This document shows positions 1 through 6,759 of a DNA stretch of 10,509 nt, one piece after another. A program made the position numbers and the translations under genes. Within the stretch, counting starts at the first letter, position 1. Every line of letters begins with the position of its first letter. Under the pieces are notes generated by a model that was not told the origin of the DNA, made no database searches, and saw only the letters and a program-made list of their open reading frames with translations. The DNA lies in contig DCIC01000104.1 of the NCBI GenBank assembly GCA_002315825.1, positions 2,083 to 12,591 of the forward strand. Direction: 5' to 3'. The DNA is from Bacteroidales bacterium UBA1736. Its GTDB lineage: Bacteria; Bacteroidota; Bacteroidia; Bacteroidales; UBA932.

Positions 1-317
1 CAACCTTCAACAACGTCATCGTTTCGCTTACCAATGCGCAGGGTCAGGTTATCAGCTGGTCATCTGCAGGAAAATGTGGCTTCAGAGGCTCAAAGAAGAA
101 TACTCCCTATGCTGCTCAGATGGCAGCCGAGGATGCTTCGAAGACAGCTTTTGACGCAGGTCTCCGCAAAGTGAAATGCTATGTGAAAGGTCCGGGAGCA
201 GGTCGTGAATCAGCTATCCGTACCATCAACAACGCTGGAATAGTCGTTACTGAGATTATCGACGTAACTCCTATGCCTCATAACGGATGTAGACCAAAAG
301 GCCGTCGTAAAGTTTAA
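1..317 (+). CDS. rpsK: 30S ribosomal protein S11 (5'-truncated)
   Basis: This is the C-terminal 104 residues of ribosomal protein S11, a component of the 30S platform near the mRNA exit and the 3' end of 16S rRNA. The reading frame is open from base 3 to a TAA at 315-317. The visible part starts in the TFNNVIVSLT strand and contains the hallmarks WSSAGKCGFRGSKKNTPYAAQ, KGPGAGRESAIR and DVTPMPHNGCRPKGRRKV. Full-length S11 is about 129 residues, so roughly 25 N-terminal residues lie upstream of the window. It is followed after 21 nt by rpsD, the normal order of the bacterial alpha operon (rpsM-rpsK-rpsD-rpoA-rplQ). No internal promoter or terminator is seen. The identification is certain; only the start is missing. 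Confidence 0.97.
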   Translation, partial: TFNNVIVSLTNAQGQVISWSSAGKCGFRGSKKNTPYAAQMAAEDASKTAFDAGLRKVKCYVKGPGAGRESAIRTINNAGIVVTEIIDVTPMPHNGCRPKGRRKV

Positions 318-338
318 CCCTTTAAAGAAAGAATTACT

Positions 339-941
339 ATGGCAAGATATACTGGTCCCAGTACTAAAATCGCCCGTAAGTTCGGCGAGCCCATCTTTGG
401 CGCAGACAAAGATTTTGAAAAGAGAAATTATCCTCCTGGACAGCACGGTCTCGCTGCAAAGCGCAAGAAGACCAAGGAGTATGGTACTCAGCTGAAAGAG
501 AAGCAGAAAGTTAAGTATATGTATGGCGTTCTCGAGCGTCAGTTCAGAAACACCTACAACAAGGCTACCCGTATGGCAGGACAGAAAGGTGAAAACCTTA
601 TCATCCTTCTCGAGTCTAGACTTGACAACATCGTATACAGACTTGGTATTGCACCTACAAGAGCAGCTGCCCGTCAGCTCGTATCTCACAACCACATCAC
701 TCTCAACGGTGATATCTGCAGTATTCCTTCCGCACAGGTTAAAGCCGGTGACGTAGTTGCTGTAAGAGAGAGATCAAAGAGCCTTGAGGTTATCCAGAAC
801 AGCGTTGCTTCTGCAACCAAATATTCTTGGTTGGAGTTCGATGCAAAATCTCTCACAGGTAAGTTCCTCAATGTTCCTACCAGAACAGAGATACCTGAGA
901 ATATTAACGAGCAGTTAATCGTTGACCTTTACTCTAAGTAA
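339..941 (+). CDS. rpsD: 30S ribosomal protein S4
   Basis: S4 is a primary 16S rRNA-binding protein that nucleates assembly of the 30S body. In many bacteria it also represses translation of its own operon. The 200-residue product has the usual length. The N-terminus (MARYTGPSTKIARKFGEPIF, then RNYPPGQHG) is typical. The S4 RNA-binding domain lies at about residues 91-150, with LESRLDNIVYRLGIAPTRAAARQLV and a HITLNG turn. The N-terminal zinc-binding cysteines found in some S4 proteins are absent, so this is the zinc-free type. The ATG at 339 lies in an A-rich context without a Shine-Dalgarno sequence, as usual for Bacteroidetes. It sits 21 nt after rpsK and 20 nt before rpoA and is surely co-transcribed with them. 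Confidence 0.97.
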   Translation: MARYTGPSTKIARKFGEPIFGADKDFEKRNYPPGQHGLAAKRKKTKEYGTQLKEKQKVKYMYGVLERQFRNTYNKATRMAGQKGENLIILLESRLDNIVYRLGIAPTRAAARQLVSHNHITLNGDICSIPSAQVKAGDVVAVRERSKSLEVIQNSVASATKYSWLEFDAKSLTGKFLNVPTRTEIPENINEQLIVDLYSK

Positions 942-961
942 TAACACCTAATAGAATTAAT

Positions 962-1969
962 ATGGCAATCTTAGCATTTCAAAAACCGGATAAGGTGATA
1001 ATGCTCGAAGGCACCGATACCGTTGGTCGTTTCGAGTTCAGGCCTCTTGAGCCTGGGTACGGACAGACCATCGGCAATGCGCTCCGTCGAATATTGTTGG
1101 CTTCTCTGGAAGGCTTTGCTGTCAGCCAGATCAAGATTTCAGGAGTGGATCAGGAGTTCGCCACCATCCCCGGAGTCATTGAGGGCATGCAGGAAATCAT
1201 CCTCAACATCAAGCAGGTTCGCTTGAAGAAGATGGTTGATTCTGTAGACACAGAGACAGCAAACATCGTGATAAGCGGCAAACAGGAGTTTACCGCAGAG
1301 GATATTTCCAAGGGATTGTCTTCTTTCAAGGTGTTGAATCCAGATTTGCACATCTGCACACTCGAACCCTCAGTGAAGCTTGAGATTACTCTCACTATCA
1401 CAAAGGGACGCGGTTTTGTCCCTGCTGAAGAGAATAGGCCTGAGAATGCACCTATCGGTACAATAGCCGTGGATGCTATCTATACTCCTATCCGCAAAGT
1501 CAATTGGACAGTTGAAAACTGGCGTGTTGAACAGAAGACAGACTACGAGAAGCTGAATCTGATGATTGAGACCGATGGGTCAATTTCACCTAATGCAGCG
1601 CTTCAGGATGCAGCAAACATTCTCATTTATCATTTCAAGCTGTTTACAGACGACAAGAAGCTTTCTCTTGAGAATGCAGTGGAGTCTGATTCAAAAGAGC
1701 TTGATGAAGAGTCTCTCCGTATGAGACATCTTCTTCTCACCAAATTGTCAGATATGGGCTTGTCCGTAAGAGCATTCAATTGCTTGAAGGCAGCAGATAT
1801 CGATACTTTCGCTGACCTTGTGTCTTATTCGAGAAGCGAATTGATGAAATTCCGCAATTTCGGACGCAAGTCTCTCAACGAAATCGACATCCTTGTGGAG
1901 AAGATGAAGTTGTCATTCGGAATGGATGTTACCAAGTATAATATTGAACCTAAGAAAAAGAATATCTAA
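962..1969 (+). CDS. rpoA: DNA-directed RNA polymerase subunit alpha
   Basis: This is the alpha subunit of RNA polymerase (335 residues, normal length). Its N-terminal domain dimerises and scaffolds beta and beta'. Its C-terminal domain binds UP-element DNA and activators. The NTD spans about residues 1-232, with the RFEFRPLEPGYGQTIGNALRRILL segment and NAPIGTIAVDAIYTPIRKVNW. After a linker the CTD covers about 250-322. There SVRAFNCLKA keeps the DNA-contacting Arg270 and Asn273 (E. coli R265 and N268), followed by the helix-hairpin-helix RNFGRKSLNEI. Only 2 nt separate its stop from the rplQ start, suggesting tight translational linkage. There is no Shine-Dalgarno sequence before the ATG. Confidence 0.98.
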   Translation: MAILAFQKPDKVIMLEGTDTVGRFEFRPLEPGYGQTIGNALRRILLASLEGFAVSQIKISGVDQEFATIPGVIEGMQEIILNIKQVRLKKMVDSVDTETANIVISGKQEFTAEDISKGLSSFKVLNPDLHICTLEPSVKLEITLTITKGRGFVPAEENRPENAPIGTIAVDAIYTPIRKVNWTVENWRVEQKTDYEKLNLMIETDGSISPNAALQDAANILIYHFKLFTDDKKLSLENAVESDSKELDEESLRMRHLLLTKLSDMGLSVRAFNCLKAADIDTFADLVSYSRSELMKFRNFGRKSLNEIDILVEKMKLSFGMDVTKYNIEPKKKNI

Positions 1970-1971
1970 AA

Positions 1972-2439
1972 ATGAGGCACAATAAAGCAATCAATCATCT
2001 TGGTCGCAAGAGCGGACACCGCAAAGCGCTTCTTGCAAATATGGCTGCGTCTCTTTTGCTCAAAAAGAGAATCATCACCACAGTTGCAAAGGCAAAGGCT
2101 TTGAAGTCTTACGTTGAACCTCTCATCACTAAGTCCAAGGAGGATACAACTCACTCACGTCGTGTTGTATTCAGCTACCTTAAGGATAAAGAGGCTGTAG
2201 CAGAGCTCTTCCGCACCATCGCTCCCAAGATCGCTGACCGTCCCGGTGGATACACAAGAGTACTCCACGTAGGATTCAGAAAGGGAGATGCAGCTGAAAT
2301 GGCTCTTATCGAGCTTGTAGATTTCAATGAGACAGCTATCGCATCAACAGCAAAGGCTGCAGCAAAGAAGACTACACGTCGCTCTAAAAAGAAGGCTGAA
2401 GAGGCTGCACCCGCAGCTGAGGCTCCTGCTGCAGAGTAA
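1972..2439 (+). CDS. rplQ: 50S ribosomal protein L17
   Basis: L17 is a 50S subunit protein located near the peptide exit tunnel. The product is 155 residues. Residues 1 to about 117 form the conserved body: MRHNKAINHLGRKSGHRKAL, LLKKRIITTVAKAKALK, PLITKSKEDTTHSRRVVFSYL, and DRPGGYTRVLHVGFRKGDAAEMALIELVD. After that comes a tail of about 38 residues rich in Lys, Ala and Glu. The E. coli protein is about 127 residues, so the tail is an extension; comparable low-complexity tails are common in Bacteroidetes L17. The gene starts 2 nt after rpoA, and its stop is followed 23 nt later by an intrinsic terminator, so it is the last gene of the alpha operon. Confidence 0.97.
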   Translation: MRHNKAINHLGRKSGHRKALLANMAASLLLKKRIITTVAKAKALKSYVEPLITKSKEDTTHSRRVVFSYLKDKEAVAELFRTIAPKIADRPGGYTRVLHVGFRKGDAAEMALIELVDFNETAIASTAKAAAKKTTRRSKKKAEEAAPAAEAPAAE

Positions 2440-2462
2440 GTATCTGATTTACTCAATATTTG

Positions 2463-2495
2463 AAAGTCGGTTGATATTTGTCAGCCGACTTTTTT
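2463..2495 (+). terminator. Intrinsic terminator of the alpha operon
   Basis: A 12-bp stem (2463-2474 pairing with 2481-2492, with one G-U pair) encloses a 6-nt loop, TATTTG. It ends in a run of six T at 2490-2495. It lies 23 nt after the rplQ stop and reads in the direction of the operon. No matching T-run is present on the other strand, so it is one-directional. Confidence 0.92.
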
Positions 2496-2539
2496 CAGTT
2501 AGATGTCAACCTGTATGTGGTTAAAACAGGCATTAATCC

Positions 2540-2570
2540 TTTTAATAAATAAAACCAATTGTTATATTTG
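2540..2570 (+). promoter_or_regulatory. Bacteroidetes-type promoter of the lacI-nagB-like operon
   Basis: The -7 element TATATTTG at 2563-2570 matches the Bacteroidetes primary-sigma consensus TAnnTTTG exactly. A TTTT at 2540-2543, 19 bp upstream, matches the -33 TTTG box in three of four bases. Transcription would start around 2576-2578, giving a leader of about 17-19 nt before the ATG at 2595. An imperfect inverted repeat (TTAAAA at 2521 with TTTTAA at 2540-2545, plus GG/CC) overlaps the -33 box. The direct repeat CCAATT at 2555-2560 and 2576-2581 flanks the -7 box. Either could be an operator, but neither has the CG-centred palindrome typical of LacI sites. Confidence 0.7.
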
Positions 2571-2594
2571 CGTTGCCAATTAGACTTTTGAAAA

Positions 2595-3626
2595 ATGAAA
2601 CGCATTACAATCAGGGATGTTGCAAGAGAGGCCGGGGTATCGGTCACTCTTGTGTCTTTTGTGATGAATGCCAAGGTCGGAGAGGACGGGAAGCTCCAAT
2701 GCCCGGTCAATGCTGAGACAGCCGCCAGGGTCCAGAAAGTGGCGAAAGAGTTGGGTTACCGCAGAAATGCAGCGGCAGCGTCATTGCGCAGTGGCCGGTC
2801 CAATTCAATCGCTGTCATTACAACAGACATAGCGAATAAGTTTTTCGCCGGGATATCCCGCTTTATCGAAGATAAGGCGGCCAGTTATGGCTATACCGTC
2901 TTTTTCGGCAGCTCCGATGAGAATGTCCGTAAGTTGGAGTCCATTCTGGATACACTTTTCGCTCATAACATTGACGGAGTCATTGTCGCACCGGTTGAAG
3001 GTTGTGAGAGCGCCATCAAGAGGCTTCAGGAAGCAAGAATACCGGTAGTGTTGTTGGATAGGGATTTGAAATCCATTGAAAACGTGTCAAAGGTCCTGCT
3101 GGATGACAAGGAGGCCGGACGTATATCCACTCAATTGTTGCTGGACAACGGATATCGCCGTATTGAGATGATATCCTATTCTCTGGGGATTTCTTCCCTT
3201 AAAGAGAGAGAGGATGGATATGTGTCCTGTATGCGGGAGGCCGGATATGCTGAGAACATCAAAATTCATCATACCACCTACGCCTCAGTGGCTGAGGATG
3301 TCAGAGGTATCATACGCACGGCTCTCGATAACGGCACCGAGGCTTTCTTCCTCCCCACTTATTCCCTTTCCGCTCAGGTAATGCTTGAAATGAAGGAGAT
3401 GAACCTTTCCACTCCGGATGATTTTGCCATTGTCGGTTTTGACAAGAGCAATATCTATAAATTGTTCTCGACAAGTGTGGCGCATATCCAGCAGCCGCTC
3501 AAGGAGCTTGGAGAGAAGAGCGTAGAGTTGCTTTGCAGGCAGATAGAGTCAGAAGGACAGATAGAAACGATAGTATTGAAACCTACTCTTGTACCGGGTG
3601 GGTCGGCGATAAAACAGAAGATATGA
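2595..3626 (+). CDS. LacI-family transcriptional regulator
   Basis: This is a DNA-binding regulator of 343 residues, the usual LacI length. The N-terminal helix-turn-helix (about residues 3-25: ITIRDVAREAGVSVTLVSFVMN) is followed by the hinge helix (about 54-66: GYRRNAAAASLRSG). Residues 71 to the end form a periplasmic-binding-protein-like effector domain with SIAVITTDIANKFFAGI, HNIDGVIVAP, IPVVLLDRD and PDDFAIVGFDKS. A short insertion of about 8 residues (around VGEDGKLQCP, 28-37) sits between the HTH and hinge compared with E. coli LacI. The stop overlaps the start of the NagB-like gene (ATGA), so the two are translationally coupled. A gene arranged this way usually controls its own operon, with a sugar or sugar-phosphate as effector. 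By context an amino sugar is plausible, but nothing in the sequence proves the ligand. Confidence 0.92.
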   Translation: MKRITIRDVAREAGVSVTLVSFVMNAKVGEDGKLQCPVNAETAARVQKVAKELGYRRNAAAASLRSGRSNSIAVITTDIANKFFAGISRFIEDKAASYGYTVFFGSSDENVRKLESILDTLFAHNIDGVIVAPVEGCESAIKRLQEARIPVVLLDRDLKSIENVSKVLLDDKEAGRISTQLLLDNGYRRIEMISYSLGISSLKEREDGYVSCMREAGYAENIKIHHTTYASVAEDVRGIIRTALDNGTEAFFLPTYSLSAQVMLEMKEMNLSTPDDFAIVGFDKSNIYKLFSTSVAHIQQPLKELGEKSVELLCRQIESEGQIETIVLKPTLVPGGSAIKQKI

Positions 3627-5560
3627 GACATTTTAGCTTGCCTTCCATCGGAGGGCTCAATGAGAATTCGCTTCCCAAGAATATCATTCATTCCTTTGAG
3701 AAGATAAATGCTGAGATTTATGAAGATTCAGCTAAGGCTGCCGAAGAGGTGGCCGGCATTGTTGCAAATGCCATTAAGAGCCTGAATGAAAATGAGCCTC
3801 AGAGGCTGTTCCGTCTGTGTATTTCAACGGGACGTACTCCGGCGCCTCTGTTCAAGTCTCTGGTAAAGAGATGCAAAGGAGGTGAACTGTCATTCTCGAA
3901 AGTTGAGCTTTTCTCGATTGATGAATATTATCCTGTGGTCGAAAACGCGAAGCAGAGCCGCAACAATCGTCTCCACGAGGAGTTTATTAACCTGGTGGAC
4001 ATTCAGAAGCAGAATGTGCATGTTCCTGACGGGTCTGTCCCTCAGAATCAGGTATCAGAGTATTGCCTGGAATTCGAGAAGATGGCAAAGGATATGGATT
4101 TGGTCGTTATCGGAATCGGAGCTGACGGGCAGATCGGATTCAACGAGACAGGATCTACACCTCAGACTCATACCCGCGTAGTCCCTCTTTCTTATTCTTC
4201 AAGAAAACGCCAGGCCAAGAATTTCAATGGCGATATCCTTGCAACACCTCAGGCCGCCATCACAATGGGCATTTCCACTGTGCTCAGTGCGTCCAAGATT
4301 ATTCTTATGGCTTGGGGCGAAGAGAAGGCCGAGGCCGTAAAGACGATTGTAGAGGGTAAAATGACATCATCTTATCCCGCCACTTTCCTTCAGATGCATG
4401 AGGATGTGACAATGTTTGTCGATGAGAATGCGGGAAGCCTTTTGACAAGAATCACTTCTCCTTGGGAGGTCGGCCCTTGCAACTGGACCCCGAAACTGAT
4501 AAGAACAGCGGTGGTATGGTTGTGTCAGAAAGTGGGCAAGCCTATTCTCAAGCTATCCTACAATGACTATCTTGAGAATTCCCTCGGTGAGCTCATTGAG
4601 CTGTACGGACCATATTCCAAGATCAATATTGACGTATTCAACGACTTGCAGCATACAATATCAGGCTGGCCTGGCGGGAAGCCCAATTCTTACGACAAGT
4701 TCCGTCCGGTACCCTCTATTCCAATGACAAAGACTGTCCTGATATTCTCTCCTCATCCTGATGATGATGTGATCTCAATGGGTGGTACTCTCATCAGACT
4801 CGTGAGTCAGGGCCACAATGTTCACGTTGCTTATGAGACATCGGGAGATTTGGCTGTCCACGATGATGTGGTCCTTCAGCATATGGATGCCGCAAACCAG
4901 ATCGGTTTCGGGGACAGGATTGAGCAGGTCAAGAAGCTTATAGCTACAAAGGTCCCCGGTGATCCTGAGCCCAGAGAGTTGTTGGCTCTCAAAGCTGGTA
5001 TCAGACGTTCAGAAGCAAGAGGAGCGGTACGCTCGTTTGGCCTCAATCCTGATACGAATGTCCATTTCCTCAATCTGCCTTTCTATGAGTCGGGCGGTGT
5101 AGCAAAATTCCCTGCAACTCAGGTGGATATTGATATTGTCAAGGATTTGATCCTGTCTGTACATCCCGATCAGATTTATATGGCAGGTGACCTTGCTGAT
5201 CCTCACGGTACCCATAGAGTATGTACGGAGACCGCGCTTGAGGCACTTATGCAGCTCAAAGAGGAAGGAGGCAATGAGTGGCTTCGCGATACTATGGTAT
5301 GGCTATATAGAGGAGCCTGGATGGAGTGGGAGCTGGGTAAGGTTGATATGGCTGTTCCCTTGAGCCCATCCGAGGTGGTCGAAAAGCGTCACGCCATCTT
5401 CAGACATCTTTCGCAGAAGGATATCGTGCCTTTCCCCGGAGAGGATCCCAGAGAGTTCTGGCAGAGAGCGGAAGAGCGTACACAAAACACTGCCAAGCTG
5501 TATGATCAGCTTGGAATGGCTGAATATCAGGCTATCGAAGTGTTCGTGAGACTCTACTAG
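3623..5560 (+). CDS. NagB-like (glucosamine-6-P deaminase-like) protein fused to a PIG-L/LmbE deacetylase
   Basis: The protein is 645 residues with two enzyme domains. Residues about 25-275 resemble glucosamine-6-phosphate deaminase (NagB): STGRTP phosphate loop (68-73), FSIDEYYP with Asp100, GIGADGQIGFNETGS with Asp168 and Glu175, and WGEEK with Lys235. The catalytic ring-opening His of NagB (E. coli H143) is Gln170 here. Residues about 370-600 are a PIG-L/LmbE-type zinc deacetylase: SPHPDDD (His378, Asp380, Asp381) and DPHGTH (His528, His531) supply the expected metal ligands and catalytic Asp. The frame is open further upstream (an ATG at 3533), but that would run about 90 nt into lacI. 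The ATG at 3623 overlaps the lacI stop as ATGA and fits the family N-terminus. I recall this fusion from Bacteroidetes annotated as 'glucosamine-6-phosphate deaminase-like', with active-site residues also altered. A role in amino-sugar deacetylation or deamination is inferred; true deaminase activity is doubtful. Confidence 0.88.
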   Translation: MRHFSLPSIGGLNENSLPKNIIHSFEKINAEIYEDSAKAAEEVAGIVANAIKSLNENEPQRLFRLCISTGRTPAPLFKSLVKRCKGGELSFSKVELFSIDEYYPVVENAKQSRNNRLHEEFINLVDIQKQNVHVPDGSVPQNQVSEYCLEFEKMAKDMDLVVIGIGADGQIGFNETGSTPQTHTRVVPLSYSSRKRQAKNFNGDILATPQAAITMGISTVLSASKIILMAWGEEKAEAVKTIVEGKMTSSYPATFLQMHEDVTMFVDENAGSLLTRITSPWEVGPCNWTPKLIRTAVVWLCQKVGKPILKLSYNDYLENSLGELIELYGPYSKINIDVFNDLQHTISGWPGGKPNSYDKFRPVPSIPMTKTVLIFSPHPDDDVISMGGTLIRLVSQGHNVHVAYETSGDLAVHDDVVLQHMDAANQIGFGDRIEQVKKLIATKVPGDPEPRELLALKAGIRRSEARGAVRSFGLNPDTNVHFLNLPFYESGGVAKFPATQVDIDIVKDLILSVHPDQIYMAGDLADPHGTHRVCTETALEALMQLKEEGGNEWLRDTMVWLYRGAWMEWELGKVDMAVPLSPSEVVEKRHAIFRHLSQKDIVPFPGEDPREFWQRAEERTQNTAKLYDQLGMAEYQAIEVFVRLY

Positions 5561-5571
5561 AGCTTGTAACT

Positions 5572-6759
5572 ATGCGTATTTTAGAAAAAAAAGTATTGAT
5601 ACGGTTCGGTTGTATTTTTCTTCTGGCTGTATCAATGCTTTTGTCTTCTTGTCAGAAGAATAATGCCAATGATCCTGGTGCCATACGACTGGAAGGTGTA
5701 GTGGAATCGGTGAGCAGTTTCGGATCACTTGTGCCATCTATTAAACCTGATGCCCTGAAGGCGGCCGGAATAGAGTATGGAGATCTTTTGGTCATTCAAG
5801 TCGGAGACAACATAGTCGTGTCCACGCCATACGTCGATGCCTTTACTCAGGCTGGCAATATGTCACCTTCTCTTTGCAATTATAACCAACAGGACAAGGA
5901 ACTTGAACTATCCTTGACAAACGGAAGCTTTGTCAAAAAAGCAGGAGGCAAGGAAGGTGATCGGTTCATTATCAAAATGGACAAGAAGAAGGGATACCTT
6001 CGCGAGTATAATCTTCTGAAGGGGACATATTCGTATGAACGCTCCGACTACTCTTCCGATGAAGTCTTCGCCAATTTCCGCGAAATGAATACTACCGGTC
6101 TTAAGAGCGGTGTGCTGTTCCGAAGCACGAGTCCCATCAATTTCACGATGAACAAAGTCCGGTACACATACACATCAGAGTTATGTCGACAAAAGGGTCT
6201 GAAAACAATTATCGACATAGCTGATTCCGACGATAAGGTTGTGGAATTGCTGTCCGCTGAGGAAAATGAAGGAAGCTATATGCACGAGTGTTACCAGCAA
6301 GGCAATATTATCGGGCTTGCTGCAAATGCCGACTACATAGACGATGCGTTTCTGGACAAAGTCGGCCGTGCTCTCAAGGGCATTATTTCCCACCCGGCTC
6401 CATATCTTATTCACTGTAACGAGGGGAAGGATAGAACAGGTTTCTATTGTATTCTTATCGAAGCCTTGTGCGGTGCTTCTGTTGAAGAAATAAAAACGGA
6501 TTATATGCTGACCTTTGAGAACCTGTATCACCAGGAGAAAGGGTCCGAAAAATATGAGCTGACCTGGGAGAAAAATGGTTTCAGGATGCTATGGCATATG
6601 GCCAATCCTCAGGCTTGGGAAGATGTCATTAGTATTGATTGGGATAACATCTCACTTGATGGTGTCGATATAGCCCAGGGCGCGTATAATTATATCCTCA
6701 AGGCTGGGCTTACCCCGGATGAGATCAATACTCTCAAGAAGATAATTTCTGAAAAGTAA
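5572..6759 (+). CDS. Lipoprotein with SAM-hydrolase-C-like and tyrosine/lipid phosphatase domains
   Basis: The product is 395 residues. A basic N-terminus and hydrophobic stretch end in the lipobox LLSSC (Cys27), so it is predicted to be exported and lipid-anchored. Residues about 37-140 (VVESVSSFGSLVPSI, GIEYGDLLVIQVGD, NGSFVKKAGGKEGDRF) resemble the C-terminal beta domain of SAM hydroxide adenosyltransferases. Residues about 160-320 form a tyrosine-phosphatase family domain (Y_phosphatase3-like): DEVFANFR, VLFRSTSPIN, and the P-loop HCNEGKDRTG at 281-290 with Cys282 and Arg288. The gene lies 11 nt after the NagB-like gene and is in the same operon. Similar proteins, as I recall, are common in gut Firmicutes, so transfer is possible. 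The substrate (phosphotyrosine, inositol phosphate or lipid) cannot be told from the sequence. Its last 26 bp overlap the convergent aroD-aroA gene. Confidence 0.88.
   Translation: MRILEKKVLIRFGCIFLLAVSMLLSSCQKNNANDPGAIRLEGVVESVSSFGSLVPSIKPDALKAAGIEYGDLLVIQVGDNIVVSTPYVDAFTQAGNMSPSLCNYNQQDKELELSLTNGSFVKKAGGKEGDRFIIKMDKKKGYLREYNLLKGTYSYERSDYSSDEVFANFREMNTTGLKSGVLFRSTSPINFTMNKVRYTYTSELCRQKGLKTIIDIADSDDKVVELLSAEENEGSYMHECYQQGNIIGLAANADYIDDAFLDKVGRALKGIISHPAPYLIHCNEGKDRTGFYCILIEALCGASVEEIKTDYMLTFENLYHQEKGSEKYELTWEKNGFRMLWHMANPQAWEDVISIDWDNISLDGVDIAQGAYNYILKAGLTPDEINTLKKIISEK

Noticed and set aside
210..695. 161-residue minus-strand open frame
   Set aside because: It lies antisense over rpsK and rpsD, whose proteins are certain, and resembles no family I know.
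3533..3622. Longer start for the NagB-like fusion, adding 30 residues
   Set aside because: It would overlap lacI by about 94 nt in another frame. The extra residues resemble out-of-frame lacI translation, and the ATG at 3623 forms a classic ATGA coupling with the lacI stop.
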